Shown: positions 6,982-14,327, counted from the stretch's first letter. The stretch: DNA of 17,297 nt from CAYRDK01 sp043819345 (GCA_043819345.1 JBDREX010000017.1:1-17297), one strand, 5' to 3'. Notes: generated from the sequence alone by a model not told the origin. A program made the numbers and translations.

Positions 6982-7064
6982 CAAATGACGCATTTGACGT
7001 CTGGCCTCTCCCGCACAATAAAAAATTTAACGGGATCCCGCAAAGCGGGAAAATGTGTCATTTG
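6982..7064 (+). mobile_element. 83-bp palindrome-ended element, copy B
   Basis: This is the inverted counterpart of the element at 3062-3144, differing only at one base (CTGGCC here, CTGGCT there). The hairpin TCCCGC/GCGGGA is at 7036-7050. It fills the gap between the TPR gene and the histidine kinase gene. Its right end supplies the TPR stop codon and its left end contains a possible kinase start codon. Confidence 0.8.
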
Positions 7065-7807
7065 TAGTCTTCTATAACGGACAACCATTCCCTGACGGAT
7101 TCAGCATCATCTGAGGTGGGATCTAATTCCAAAAACCTGCGGTAATGATATTTCGCATTCCCAACATCGCGAAAATAATCATCGTAAATAATTCCCAGGT
7201 TGTAGTGAGCCTGAGCGTTTTTTTCGTTATAGCCTAAAGCATTCTTGAACTCTGCAATAGCTAAATCATATTCCTTATTCTGCACATATAAAACACCGAG
7301 ATTGTAATGATACCTGTCGGCCTCAGTATTCAGGCGCTTACGGGCCTTATCTAATTGGGACTCTAATGACAAAATTTTAGTATCATAATCCTGCTTTTTC
7401 TTTTTAAACCCTTCCTGCATCAAGATAATTTCCCGGCGAGAATCCTTCTTTAGAGTGGCCAATTCGTCTCTTAAAACATCAACATCTTCACTGGCGACTA
7501 ATGATATTTTACGTTCATCATAAAAATACTGCGCGAATTTTTTCTTATCCTGAAGGGCTGCTTCCTTTTCCTGCATATTAGCGTTGATCTGATCTAGAAG
7601 CTTTTTTTTGTCCTCTGAACTTTTTCTCCGTTCCTCCTTAAGCTCCTGACGCACATTTTCAATCTCCTTCTGCGCATCCTCCGACGTCTTAAGTGTCTCT
7701 GAACGCAAAAGCTTACTCTTGTTAAGTTCACCACTATAGAGGACAAGGCTTGTTGTCGTCACAAAAACAAGCATAGCCATCACAACTGCGATAATTATTC
7801 TAGTCAT
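7058..7807 (-). CDS. membrane-anchored coiled-coil protein with C-terminal TPR repeats
   Basis: This 249-residue protein has an N-terminal membrane segment (about 4-24), a long charged coiled coil (about 27-160) and two tetratricopeptide repeats (about 163-231, with YHYNLGVLYVQNKEYDLAIA and AHYNLGIIY). TPRs bind partner proteins; a TPR protein beside a secretin gene may act as an assembly or stability factor, comparable in role to pilotin/PilF-type proteins, though it has no lipobox and I claim no homology. The ATG at 7807 follows AAGGGC. The stop codon TGA comes from the end of the 83-bp element, so the native C-terminus may have been trimmed or replaced by insertion. It is 20 bases downstream of the secretin gene and likely in the same operon. 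Confidence 0.85.
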   Translation of the reverse strand: MTRIIIAVVMAMLVFVTTTSLVLYSGELNKSKLLRSETLKTSEDAQKEIENVRQELKEERRKSSEDKKKLLDQINANMQEKEAALQDKKKFAQYFYDERKISLVASEDVDVLRDELATLKKDSRREIILMQEGFKKKKQDYDTKILSLESQLDKARKRLNTEADRYHYNLGVLYVQNKEYDLAIAEFKNALGYNEKNAQAHYNLGIIYDDYFRDVGNAKYHYRRFLELDPTSDDAESVREWLSVIEDYK

Positions 7808-7827
7808 AAAATGCCCTTTGCAATCTT

Positions 7828-9462
7828 TTAAGCTTTGCGTCCCTTAATGCGCTTCGTTAAAACCCCTTGGGCCTTAATCTGTTCTCCTGTCGCATCTATA
7901 TCCGGCGCATCACCCGTAATAATGCGAGGAGTAATAAAAATCGCAAGCTCTGTCTTCTGCTTTTGATCATCGGTATTTCTAAACAAAGCGCCTAAAAATG
8001 GCAAATCTCCTAAAATAGGGATTTTATTAGTCGTTGAGCGAATATCTTCTTTCATGAGCCCTGCGATCATAATCATGGCCCCATTTTTCACTTTCACGGT
8101 AGTTTCCGCTTCTGAAGTTTCTACAACAGGCACTTCACTGCCCAAAGGAGATGTAGCCGTTTCACGCACAGAACTGACTTCCGGACGAATTTTCATAATC
8201 ACATAATCATCTTCTGTGATTCTGGGTGTCACATTCAACTTTACGCCAACATCCACGTAGTTAACAGACTCCGCCGTTGTCGTCGTAACGGTGGACTGGC
8301 TCTGTGTCTGAGAAAAATAAACTTCTTTGGAACCAATTAAAATACTGGCTTCTTCGTTATTGCAGACAGCGATACGTGGGCGTGATAAAATATTTGTTTT
8401 TGTCAATAAATTTAAAGCCTGAATAACAATGTTGAATTTATAATCATCCATGGTCCCAATGGTAAACTGCCCGTAACTCGTCAAAGTCTGGCCAAAAACA
8501 CCTTTTAAGTCCATGCCCTTGTAATTATCGTTTTTAAATAATTTTTCCCAATCAATACCCATCTGTGTACGGTCATTCAAAGCCACCTGGACAATCTGAG
8601 CTTCGATTAAAACCTGTTTTGTCGCGTCATCAAAAGCCTCAATCATTTTTTTGATCGTCTTCATCTTGTCCGGCAAATCACTAATGGCAATTTTGTTAGT
8701 CCGCACATCTAATTCAACCCGGCTGGGCCCGCTCGTTACAACATTCTCCAACTGAGCTTTGATGTCTTCAGCCATCGCATATTTGAGCTCAAAAACTTCT
8801 ACTTCTTTAGCTTCGTCTATGGTACGAGCTGTCTTTTCCATCAGATCGAGATTCTCAGGAATATCCATAAGCACAACGGTGCCTGAAGCCTCATCAACAA
8901 TAACCTTGCCAACCGTCGTTTTTAGCTCAGCTAAAGCATTAAAAATATCTTTTGGCGCGGCATTTTTTAATTTGATCGTCCTAACCTTTCGCGTCTCCTT
9001 ATAAGGGCGGCCATACATCTCCATATACTTTTCAAGCGTCATAACCGTAATGATATTTTTTTCCCGAACAGCCGCAAGCCCATTAGAAATAAGAATAATA
9101 TCTAAAGCATCTTCAAATGTAACGTCATTTAAAAAAACACTAACTCGTCCCGTAACATCTTTTGTTGGCACAATATTAATTTTCATTTTTACAGAAAGAA
9201 TTTTAAACAATTCTACGATGTCCACTCCCTTTAGATCTAAAGAGATTTTGCCGGGGCTGGCATCTGAAATAGACGCTCCCCCAGAGCCCGATGGAACCTG
9301 CTCCTGGGCAGAGCCATCATCTTGTCCATACGCTTCCTCTTCCTGCTGAGCATCCTGTTGGGCAAAGCCCTGCGGCAAGCGCAAGAAACATAGCGCAGCA
9401 AACAAAACCATAACACTAAAAAAAGAAAGGAATATATTTTTTCTTATTTCTTGCCGGTCCAT
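7828..9462 (-). CDS. gspD: GspD/PilQ-family outer-membrane secretin
   Basis: This 544-residue protein begins with a signal peptide (hydrophobic about 10-33, ending GFA/QQ) and an acidic Gln/Gly/Ser linker. An N0/STN-like domain (about 73-148) and two N-type ring-building domains (about 158-217 and 221-275) precede the secretin core (about 285-516). Core marks include NILSRPRIAV, VGVKLNVTPRI and GLMKEDIRSTTNKIPILGD, ending ELAIFITPRII. Secretins form the multimeric outer-membrane channel through which T2SS substrates or pili pass. It has one N-domain fewer than classical GspD, so it is intermediate between GspD and PilQ; the neighbouring pseudopilins favour a secretion role. The ATG at 9462 has AAGGAG 12 bases upstream, a long spacing. 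Confidence 0.95.
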   Translation of the reverse strand: MDRQEIRKNIFLSFFSVMVLFAALCFLRLPQGFAQQDAQQEEEAYGQDDGSAQEQVPSGSGGASISDASPGKISLDLKGVDIVELFKILSVKMKINIVPTKDVTGRVSVFLNDVTFEDALDIILISNGLAAVREKNIITVMTLEKYMEMYGRPYKETRKVRTIKLKNAAPKDIFNALAELKTTVGKVIVDEASGTVVLMDIPENLDLMEKTARTIDEAKEVEVFELKYAMAEDIKAQLENVVTSGPSRVELDVRTNKIAISDLPDKMKTIKKMIEAFDDATKQVLIEAQIVQVALNDRTQMGIDWEKLFKNDNYKGMDLKGVFGQTLTSYGQFTIGTMDDYKFNIVIQALNLLTKTNILSRPRIAVCNNEEASILIGSKEVYFSQTQSQSTVTTTTAESVNYVDVGVKLNVTPRITEDDYVIMKIRPEVSSVRETATSPLGSEVPVVETSEAETTVKVKNGAMIMIAGLMKEDIRSTTNKIPILGDLPFLGALFRNTDDQKQKTELAIFITPRIITGDAPDIDATGEQIKAQGVLTKRIKGRKA

Positions 9463-9573
9463 ATTTAAATTTTACTCCTTCTACACGCCTGTCTGGCCTA
9501 TAGCACAATTCACCAGCCTATAGGTATTAACGAATAAAACGGTACTCCTATCAACAGAATAGAAAACCCTACT

Positions 9574-10206
9574 CTACTTCAACTCAATCTCCTGTTTATC
9601 ATAGCTTAAGACAACCTTATCCTTCAAGATTTCTTTTACACGCGCGATTTTCACTTTACTGCCACGATTAACCAAGTAAGTTTTTCCGTCGGTTTTGTCC
9701 TCTATAATAGCCTGTGGGGGCTTAGACCAAATGATGCCAACCAAACTTAAATTTTCCGCCAGGCTCGTTAACTCTTGCGGCAAAGGCTCCGGCTCCGGTT
9801 CCTGAGAAACAGCCTGTGGCACAGGTAAATCAAAAATATTTCCTCCTGTTATTTCCTGAAGATAATATGCAAGAGGCTGCAGATGTTCAACTTTAACATC
9901 ACCAATACCCTGTTTTTTGGCATCTGATTCCAGGCGCATAACATTGGTCATTCGCGGTAAACCCGCCAAAAAATCTATAATCACAAAAAGAGAAAAACCA
10001 GCACTCAAAAAAACCAACAAAATGTTAACAGATTTAATATTGAGAAACTTACTGAATTTTTCAGTATACCGATTTTTTAAATCCTTAAACGTAAACTTAA
10101 TATCCGCGCGTTTTCGGGCCACGCGGGCAGCGGTTGGAATTTTTCCAGGGCTGGATTCAATTATTCTTAATAGTTTTTCTTCCGGCGTTAGAGACGGTTC
10201 TGGCAT
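9574..10206 (-). CDS. gspC: GspC/PilP-like inner-membrane connector protein
   Basis: This 210-residue protein has a cytoplasmic N-terminus (MPEPSLTPEEKLLRIIES, then basic), one membrane segment (about 58-80), a linker with a Pro/Glu run (about 133-143), and a C-terminal HR-like beta domain (about 145-209) with LSLVGIIW, AIIED, YLVNRGSKV and VVLSYDKQEIEL. This is the arrangement of GspC, whose HR domain contacts the secretin N0 domain and links it to the inner-membrane platform. No PDZ domain follows, so it is shorter than classical GspC and comparable with PilP. Its position just before the secretin gene fits. There is no convincing ribosome-binding site; it follows the ATPase gene by 12 bases and may be translationally coupled. 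Confidence 0.8.
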   Translation of the reverse strand: MPEPSLTPEEKLLRIIESSPGKIPTAARVARKRADIKFTFKDLKNRYTEKFSKFLNIKSVNILLVFLSAGFSLFVIIDFLAGLPRMTNVMRLESDAKKQGIGDVKVEHLQPLAYYLQEITGGNIFDLPVPQAVSQEPEPEPLPQELTSLAENLSLVGIIWSKPPQAIIEDKTDGKTYLVNRGSKVKIARVKEILKDKVVLSYDKQEIELK

Positions 10207-10218
10207 CTGTGATTTTTT

Positions 10219-11040
10219 TTATAAAGCGTCCTGAGCAACTATTTTTCTAACCACTTCCTGATCTACAACAACCTTGCTGTCCATCACCAGGGATTTCAAA
10301 GCCTTGTGGCACAACATGCCTATCCTGCGCGGATAACCCAACGTCTGCTGATAAACTTCGAAAATCGCGTCATCCTTAAAAAGCGGCAAAGACGAACGAT
10401 AGCCCGCCTGACGAATACGAAATTCAATCATCTCTTTTGTTTCAACATCATCCAAAGGATTGATGATATATTTCATGCTAATACGATCCATAAAATTCTT
10501 CATTTCCCGAATCTTCGGCAATAGTTCCAATTGCGCTAAAAGAACAAGCTGTAAAAGCTTATACTCATTGGTTTCATAATTCAACAAGACGCGCAACACC
10601 TCCAAAGACGACTGATTCAATTTCTGCGCTTCATCAACCAAAAGAATAACCGTTTTATTCTCCTGAATACCCTTCTGAAACAAATATTTCTTTAAGGATT
10701 CCTTCATGTCTAAAATAGAAGGCTTTGGCGTATCTAATTGAATCTGAAATGTCCTCAGCAAAGATTCCAAAAACACCTCTTCCGTTTCATAGGTAGGATC
10801 TAAAATCATAAAAAAGATCGTATCCTCCCTGAGGCGCAGCATTTGGAAAAGCTTGCGTGATAACGTTGTCTTGCCTGTGCCAACATCACCTAAAATAACG
10901 CTTAATCCGCGGCGCAGACGTATCTCAATCAACAAGCGTGTCAAGGCCGCCTGATGCTCCCGGGACTGATAAAAAAACTCCGGATCAGGGCTTGTTGAAA
11001 AAGGCTCTTTTTCTAATCCTAAAATTTGATAGTAGCTCAT
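10219..11040 (-). CDS. exeA: ExeA/GspA-like AAA+ ATPase
   Basis: This 273-residue protein matches the ATPase half of ExeA: the start YYQILGLEKEPFSTSPDPEF is typical, followed by Walker A GDVGTGKT (51-58), Walker B VILLVDEAQ (131-139), LVLLAQLEL and a C-terminal lid with LGYPRRIGMLCHKAL. In Aeromonas, ExeA with ExeB helps the secretin pass or attach to peptidoglycan. Full-length ExeA carries a membrane segment and a peptidoglycan-binding domain; both are missing here, so this is an ATPase-only form that may act with the membrane protein encoded next. No clear ribosome-binding site precedes the ATG at 11040. The spacer upstream holds an octamer array. Confidence 0.9.
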   Translation of the reverse strand: MSYYQILGLEKEPFSTSPDPEFFYQSREHQAALTRLLIEIRLRRGLSVILGDVGTGKTTLSRKLFQMLRLREDTIFFMILDPTYETEEVFLESLLRTFQIQLDTPKPSILDMKESLKKYLFQKGIQENKTVILLVDEAQKLNQSSLEVLRVLLNYETNEYKLLQLVLLAQLELLPKIREMKNFMDRISMKYIINPLDDVETKEMIEFRIRQAGYRSSLPLFKDDAIFEVYQQTLGYPRRIGMLCHKALKSLVMDSKVVVDQEVVRKIVAQDAL

Positions 11041-11051
11041 AAGAAAAAATT

Positions 11052-11137
11052 GTTAGCGAGTGTTCGTGTTGGCGAGCAAACCGGTTAAGCTCGTAAACTC
11101 GCTAACCCGTTAACTCGCGTACTTATTAACCTGTATT
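11052..11137. repeat. degenerate 8-bp array, inverted halves (exeA-gspK spacer)
   Basis: The left half has 8-base units of the type GTTAGCGA and GTTGGCGA. The right half (from 11090) has the complementary type, such as CTCGCTAA and CCCGTTAA, in strict 8-bp register. The outer GTTAGCGAG (11052-11060) and CTCGCTAAC (11098-11106) are perfect complements, so the leader of the exeA transcript could fold back on itself. Confidence 0.65.
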
Positions 11138-11167
11138 ATCTCATAAAACCTTGAGAAAACAATAGGA

Positions 11168-12082
11168 TTAGGTTGAGCGCCAAAAGGCCGGTTTTGCAGT
11201 ACTAAGATTCATAACAACCATATAGGAGGCCAAGGTTTTGCCCGCCTTTTTTACAACAATATCTAAGCGTATAAAATTTGATGTTGTCGCCAAATATCCT
11301 GCCGAAATCAATGTATTAAGCAATGTTATCTCTTCTGAGCTTAAACCATATGATTCCAAAGAGGTTACGATATTGGCCACATTATCAAAACACCTGTCGT
11401 CTTCCGTGGCTTCCTGAGAATCATCGCCATTCCTGAATTCTATAACCTTAGTAATAAGGTCCTCATCCATCCCAAGACAGCTTAGCGTCAAAGCATTTGC
11501 GGTATTAAGATTGACAGCACCAACACCAAAAACCGTTATCGCGTCCTTGAAGGCGCTATAAACCTCCGGTGTCGCTGCCTCTAGCAACAGAATATCCTCT
11601 TTCACAACCAAATTAGTTCCAGCTGAAACGATAGCCTCCGCAAGCAAAACATCATCACTTAACCCGGGCAGCTTTGACAACATTGTACTATCGGCTTTAT
11701 GAATATTCACCAACGACTGCTCATCAAAAAGGGATATCTCAAGACTCCTGCCATCCAAAGGAATAGAACGCTTTCGCAAATCATAGAGCGTAACCTGTCC
11801 AGAAGTAGAATCATTATACAAAAAGGCTCTTACGATCTCAGGAGCAGAGGAAGCAAGGCAATAGGATGTATCCGCGTCCGTAATGTATTTAGCCAATTTT
11901 AACTGCTGCACCACGGCCGAACTTGTACCAATTACAAGGATAGACAAAACCGCTATAGTTCCAATAGCTATAAAAAGAATAGCGCCACGGTTTTTTTGTA
12001 GCCGGCCGTGACAAGACGCTACATTTTTTCCTCTATTGTGCGATGGGAATAGAAATAATTTTTTCGAGATCATGATCGTCAT
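11168..12082 (-). CDS. gspK: GspK-like minor pseudopilin / tip protein
   Basis: The product is 304 residues from the ATG at 12082. The core begins NRGAILFIAIGTIAVLSILVIG (about 31-52), a GspK-type N-terminal helix lacking the +5 Glu of other pseudopilins. DEQSLVNIHKAD (120-131) and AVNLNTANALTL (189-200) are the paired GspK motifs, the latter in a helix-hairpin-helix-like region. GspK caps the pseudopilus with GspI and GspJ. The start is problematic: 12082 overlaps the gspJ end by 50 bases and gives an unusually long leader of about 30 residues. A good ribosome-binding site and ATG at 12024 are immediately followed by TAG out of frame. One inserted base there would produce a normal short GspK leader. 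Confidence 0.88.
   Translation of the reverse strand: MTIMISKKLFLFPSHNRGKNVASCHGRLQKNRGAILFIAIGTIAVLSILVIGTSSAVVQQLKLAKYITDADTSYCLASSAPEIVRAFLYNDSTSGQVTLYDLRKRSIPLDGRSLEISLFDEQSLVNIHKADSTMLSKLPGLSDDVLLAEAIVSAGTNLVVKEDILLLEAATPEVYSAFKDAITVFGVGAVNLNTANALTLSCLGMDEDLITKVIEFRNGDDSQEATEDDRCFDNVANIVTSLESYGLSSEEITLLNTLISAGYLATTSNFIRLDIVVKKAGKTLASYMVVMNLSTAKPAFWRST
12022..12035 (-). other. ribosome-binding site followed by ATG-TAG start-stop near gspK
   Basis: On the minus strand the gspJ stop codon TAG overlaps AGAGG, then AAAAA, then ATG followed directly by TAG. Spacing is ideal for initiation, but the ATG is out of frame with gspK. It is either a one-base deletion or assembly error at the true gspK start, or a start-stop element. 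It affects where gspK begins. Confidence 0.45.
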
Positions 12083-12605
12083 CCACAGAACAAAAAACTT
12101 TAACCGCAGCAGGAATACCAGAAATCGTATAATTCCAATTATCTAAGAAAGTATAGTTGCCCGTCCCCTGATCCGGGCCATAAAATTTGAAAGTAAAATC
12201 TTTTATTCCGGAAATAATCTTTCGCGGCAAACCAGGCTCCTGAAGCCCCAACAATTGCTCCATACTCGTATTATACCGGTACACAATTCCTTCATCAGGA
12301 ATAAAAATATAGGTCATATTAATGACCCTGTCTCCGACGATATTCGCAAACGTTATATTGTGAGCCTGGCCAGAAAAACCAATTTTAGAGTAACCAAAAC
12401 AACTTCTCAGCTCCTTTGACAGGCGCGCGATACCCAGCAAAGCCTTACGCTCAGCAAAATTTGTGTCGGTAACCCTTTTCCAGACTTTCATTCCCATAAT
12501 AAAAGAAGAAAACAGAGAAACGCCAACCACGGCAAACAAAACCAAAACCACCATCATTTCTACAAATGTGAAAGCTCGTTTATTTCTTAACCACAACATA
12601 AGCAA
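12033..12605 (-). CDS. gspJ: GspJ-like minor pseudopilin
   Basis: This 190-residue prepilin-like protein has a short basic leader, RNKRA, then FTFVEMMVVLVLFAVVG, the type III signal sequence with Glu at +5. Ala replaces the usual Gly before the cleavage site, which prepilin peptidases often tolerate. The body has the length and beta-rich character of GspJ (WKRVTDTNFAERKALLGIAR, then FTFKFYG near 145). It would join GspI and GspK at the pseudopilus tip. The start may be TTG at 12605 (AAGGA five bases upstream) or ATG at 12599 (same site, 11 bases upstream). I list the TTG. Its 3' end overlaps the annotated gspK start. Confidence 0.85.
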   Translation of the reverse strand: MLMLWLRNKRAFTFVEMMVVLVLFAVVGVSLFSSFIMGMKVWKRVTDTNFAERKALLGIARLSKELRSCFGYSKIGFSGQAHNITFANIVGDRVINMTYIFIPDEGIVYRYNTSMEQLLGLQEPGLPRKIISGIKDFTFKFYGPDQGTGNYTFLDNWNYTISGIPAAVKVFCSVDDDHDLEKIISIPIAQ

Positions 12606-12669
12606 TGCCGTCCTTTTTTACAAAACTATTGGGCCTGTTAACTGATAAATATGTATGCGGATTTATGAA

Positions 12670-12725
12670 TTTAACCCGTTAACCCGACAACACAAACACC
12701 CGCCAATACACTAACCCCGGCCCTG
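12670..12725. repeat. degenerate 8-bp array (gspJ-gspI spacer)
   Basis: Seven consecutive 8-base units in register fit a consensus near GYYAACCC on the plus strand (for example TTTAACCC, GTTAACCC, ACTAACCC). They fill about half of the 155-base gap between gspI and gspJ. The rest of the gap (12606-12669) is AT-rich, with no other feature seen. Confidence 0.65.
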
Positions 12726-12760
12726 CTTTAAGTTTTACCTATCTGGCAATAAAATAGGCA

Positions 12761-13189
12761 CTACAGGACTGTTTCATTTCCCTTTTTAACATATCTGGAA
12801 ATAGAAAGATTGCGGGCTGAATGAGCCTGATCCCAGCCCACAGAAATTATTTCCGCGTTAAAACCATCTTCAATAACATAGGCCTCATCACCTAAGGCCG
12901 CCGCGGAGGCATCTGTCACAACCTGAGTCCACGAAAAACCTTCATCTGGCGCTTCAAAAACACCCTCCCATTGACCCTGCAGGCTACCCTTATCCTGCGC
13001 ATGCTCTAAATCAATTTCCCAAGCTTTATTCGACAACAAAAAACTTGCCCGAATCATCTTTTGAGAAACATCCGAGGATGATAAACACCGGCTGAAGGCT
13101 CCTAAAACAAACACCATGCCAACGGCTATCACACTTACCGCAACAAGCAACTCCACTAAGGTAAAACCGCCAATTATATTTTTTTTCAT
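12761..13189 (-). CDS. gspI: GspI/PilV-like minor pseudopilin
   Basis: This 142-residue prepilin has a leader MKKNIIGG, processing between Gly8 and Phe9, and FTLVELLVAVSVIAVGMVF with Glu at +5. The small size, the VGMVFVLGAFSRCL helix continuation and the position between gspG and gspJ favour GspI, a tip pseudopilin that initiates assembly with GspJ and GspK. PilV-type type IV pilus subunits are the alternative. The ATG at 13189 lacks a clear ribosome-binding site. Both flanking spacers contain octamer arrays. Confidence 0.85.
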   Translation of the reverse strand: MKKNIIGGFTLVELLVAVSVIAVGMVFVLGAFSRCLSSSDVSQKMIRASFLLSNKAWEIDLEHAQDKGSLQGQWEGVFEAPDEGFSWTQVVTDASAAALGDEAYVIEDGFNAEIISVGWDQAHSARNLSISRYVKKGNETVL

Positions 13190-13219
13190 TTCAACTTTTT
13201 TATTTCGCCAACTGTTGGG

Positions 13220-13267
13220 CTTAACTCTTCAACTCGCCCACCCGCAAACCCGCCAACCTGTTAACAC
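13220..13267. repeat. degenerate 8-bp array (gspI-gspG spacer)
   Basis: Six consecutive 8-base units fit G(C/T)(C/T)AACYC on the plus strand (for example TTCAACTC, GCCCACCC, GCAAACCC). The array fills the spacer and touches the gspG stop codon (13269-13267). It is the same class as the arrays at 11052 and 12670. Confidence 0.65.
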
Positions 13268-13713
13268 TAATCAGTTTCCCAATTCGTAATATCGTCTGTT
13301 CCGCCTTCAGCACCATCTTTTCCCATAGACAAAAGATCATATCCGTCTTCATTGTGATCACCAGGATACTTATAAATATAGCTTCTTCCCCAAGGATCAA
13401 GCGGTTTTTTCTTTAAATATGGGCCTTTCCAATCTGTCGCATCTGACGGAGCCGTAAGCAAGTCATCTAAAGAATCCGGATAAGAACCCACATCTACATC
13501 ATAAAGGTCTAACGCTAATGCAATGCTGGACTCTATATCTGTTTTTGCCACAGAGCGCCGTGCTTCATCGGAACGCCCTGTCAGACGAGGAACCACCATC
13601 GCCGCCAAAATCCCAAGGATAATAACAACCAACATAATCTCAATGAGGGTAAAACCCCGTCGCGCTAAACCACCATTACCTGCTTTTTGCCCTATCCTCT
13701 GTTTTATCATCAT
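13267..13713 (-). CDS. gspG: GspG major pseudopilin
   Basis: This 148-residue protein has a 20-residue leader ending LARRG, then FTLIEIMLVVIILGILAAMV with Glu at +5. The mature part is about 128 residues and has the GspG signature: DWKGPYLKKKPLDPWGR (calcium-loop region), YKYPGDHNEDGYDLLSMG and DDITNW at the C-terminus. These features separate it firmly from type IV pilins. GspG polymerises into the T2SS pseudopilus driven by GspE, with GspF as platform. The ATG at 13713 follows the strongest ribosome-binding site in the operon (GGAGGAG), fitting the high copy number of a major subunit. Confidence 0.97.
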   Translation of the reverse strand: MMIKQRIGQKAGNGGLARRGFTLIEIMLVVIILGILAAMVVPRLTGRSDEARRSVAKTDIESSIALALDLYDVDVGSYPDSLDDLLTAPSDATDWKGPYLKKKPLDPWGRSYIYKYPGDHNEDGYDLLSMGKDGAEGGTDDITNWETD

Positions 13714-13725
13714 TGTTTCTCCTCC
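13714..13725 (-). promoter_or_regulatory. strong ribosome-binding site of gspG
   Basis: GGAGGAG (13725-13719) lies five bases before the ATG at 13713 and fixes the start. Most other genes in the operon have weak sites or none, so this one stands out and suggests boosted translation of the major pseudopilin. Confidence 0.75.
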
Positions 13726-13744
13726 GTTTTCTATCCTTTAGCCG

Positions 13745-13790
13745 GCTGGTGTGCTTACGGACTCAGTCCGCCCGCTCACCAACCCACCAA
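13745..13790. repeat. degenerate 8-bp array with central hairpin (gspG-pilO spacer)
   Basis: GCTGGTGT at the left and CTCACCAA, CCCACCAA at the right are octamers in opposite orientation, flanking the small palindrome GGACTCAGTCC (13759-13769). It has the same inverted-halves layout as the array at 11052-11137 but is shorter and more diverged. Confidence 0.5.
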
Positions 13791-13796
13791 TTAAGA

Positions 13797-14327
13797 TTAT
13801 TTAAACGAAACGCCAACAATCGTCATGGAAACGCCAATCACAGCAGAATCTTCTCCTTTAGGGACAAGAATCAACCTTTCAACACTAAAAAGCAGCGGCG
13901 ATTCACTTAATTTGTAGAGGAATTTTACCAGTTCCTCCATATTCGCTTCCGCCTTTATTTTAATCTGATATTGTTTAGAAAACTTGTCTGTTTCTGCGTC
14001 TTTCTGTGATTTCATATCCAACACCGTCAAACCTGTTTCCCGGCTGACCTTTTCAACTTCCTTCAGAAAATTAGCAACAGCCTCTTCATCAGAATACCCC
14101 TGCAAAGAAAAATAGCTGGCATAGTTCTTATACTCATCTTCTATCGCCTTTTTATTTTCAATAAGGCTCACTCCTTTTTTAAATCGCGACTCCTGCAAAA
14201 TAACATCACGGCTTAAACTGGATAGCTTCGCATGAAAAGGCGAAAAGACAATTTTAAGAACGGCTAAACCTCCTAAAACTACTCCCACAATATAAAGGAT
14301 ATAGATATTTTTTTCTTTAAGATTCAT
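13797..14327 (-). CDS. pilO: PilO/GspM-like inner-membrane platform protein
   Basis: From the ATG at 14327 the product is 176 residues: a short cytoplasmic start MNLKEKN, one membrane segment (about 7-28), a coiled-coil stretch (about 35-75) and an alpha/beta ferredoxin-like domain (about 85-175; VANFLKEVEKVSRETGLTVL, then LVKFLYKLSESPLLFSVERL). This is the PilO layout; GspM is the T2SS counterpart. It would pair with the periplasmic part of the PilN half encoded just upstream. The frame stays open for 27 more codons, but that stretch overlaps the Lys-rich tail of the upstream gene. The ATG at 14327 gives an 11-base overlap with that gene and so likely translational coupling. Confidence 0.85.
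   Translation of the reverse strand: MNLKEKNIYILYIVGVVLGGLAVLKIVFSPFHAKLSSLSRDVILQESRFKKGVSLIENKKAIEDEYKNYASYFSLQGYSDEEAVANFLKEVEKVSRETGLTVLDMKSQKDAETDKFSKQYQIKIKAEANMEELVKFLYKLSESPLLFSVERLILVPKGEDSAVIGVSMTIVGVSFK

Noticed and set aside
9496..9523. Two copies of GCCTATAG 20 bases apart upstream of the secretin gene
   Set aside because: They are only eight bases long with no further symmetry; a chance repeat cannot be excluded.
11052..13790. CRISPR array in the pseudopilin spacers
   Set aside because: Units are 8 bp and contiguous with no spacers, and no cas genes are present.
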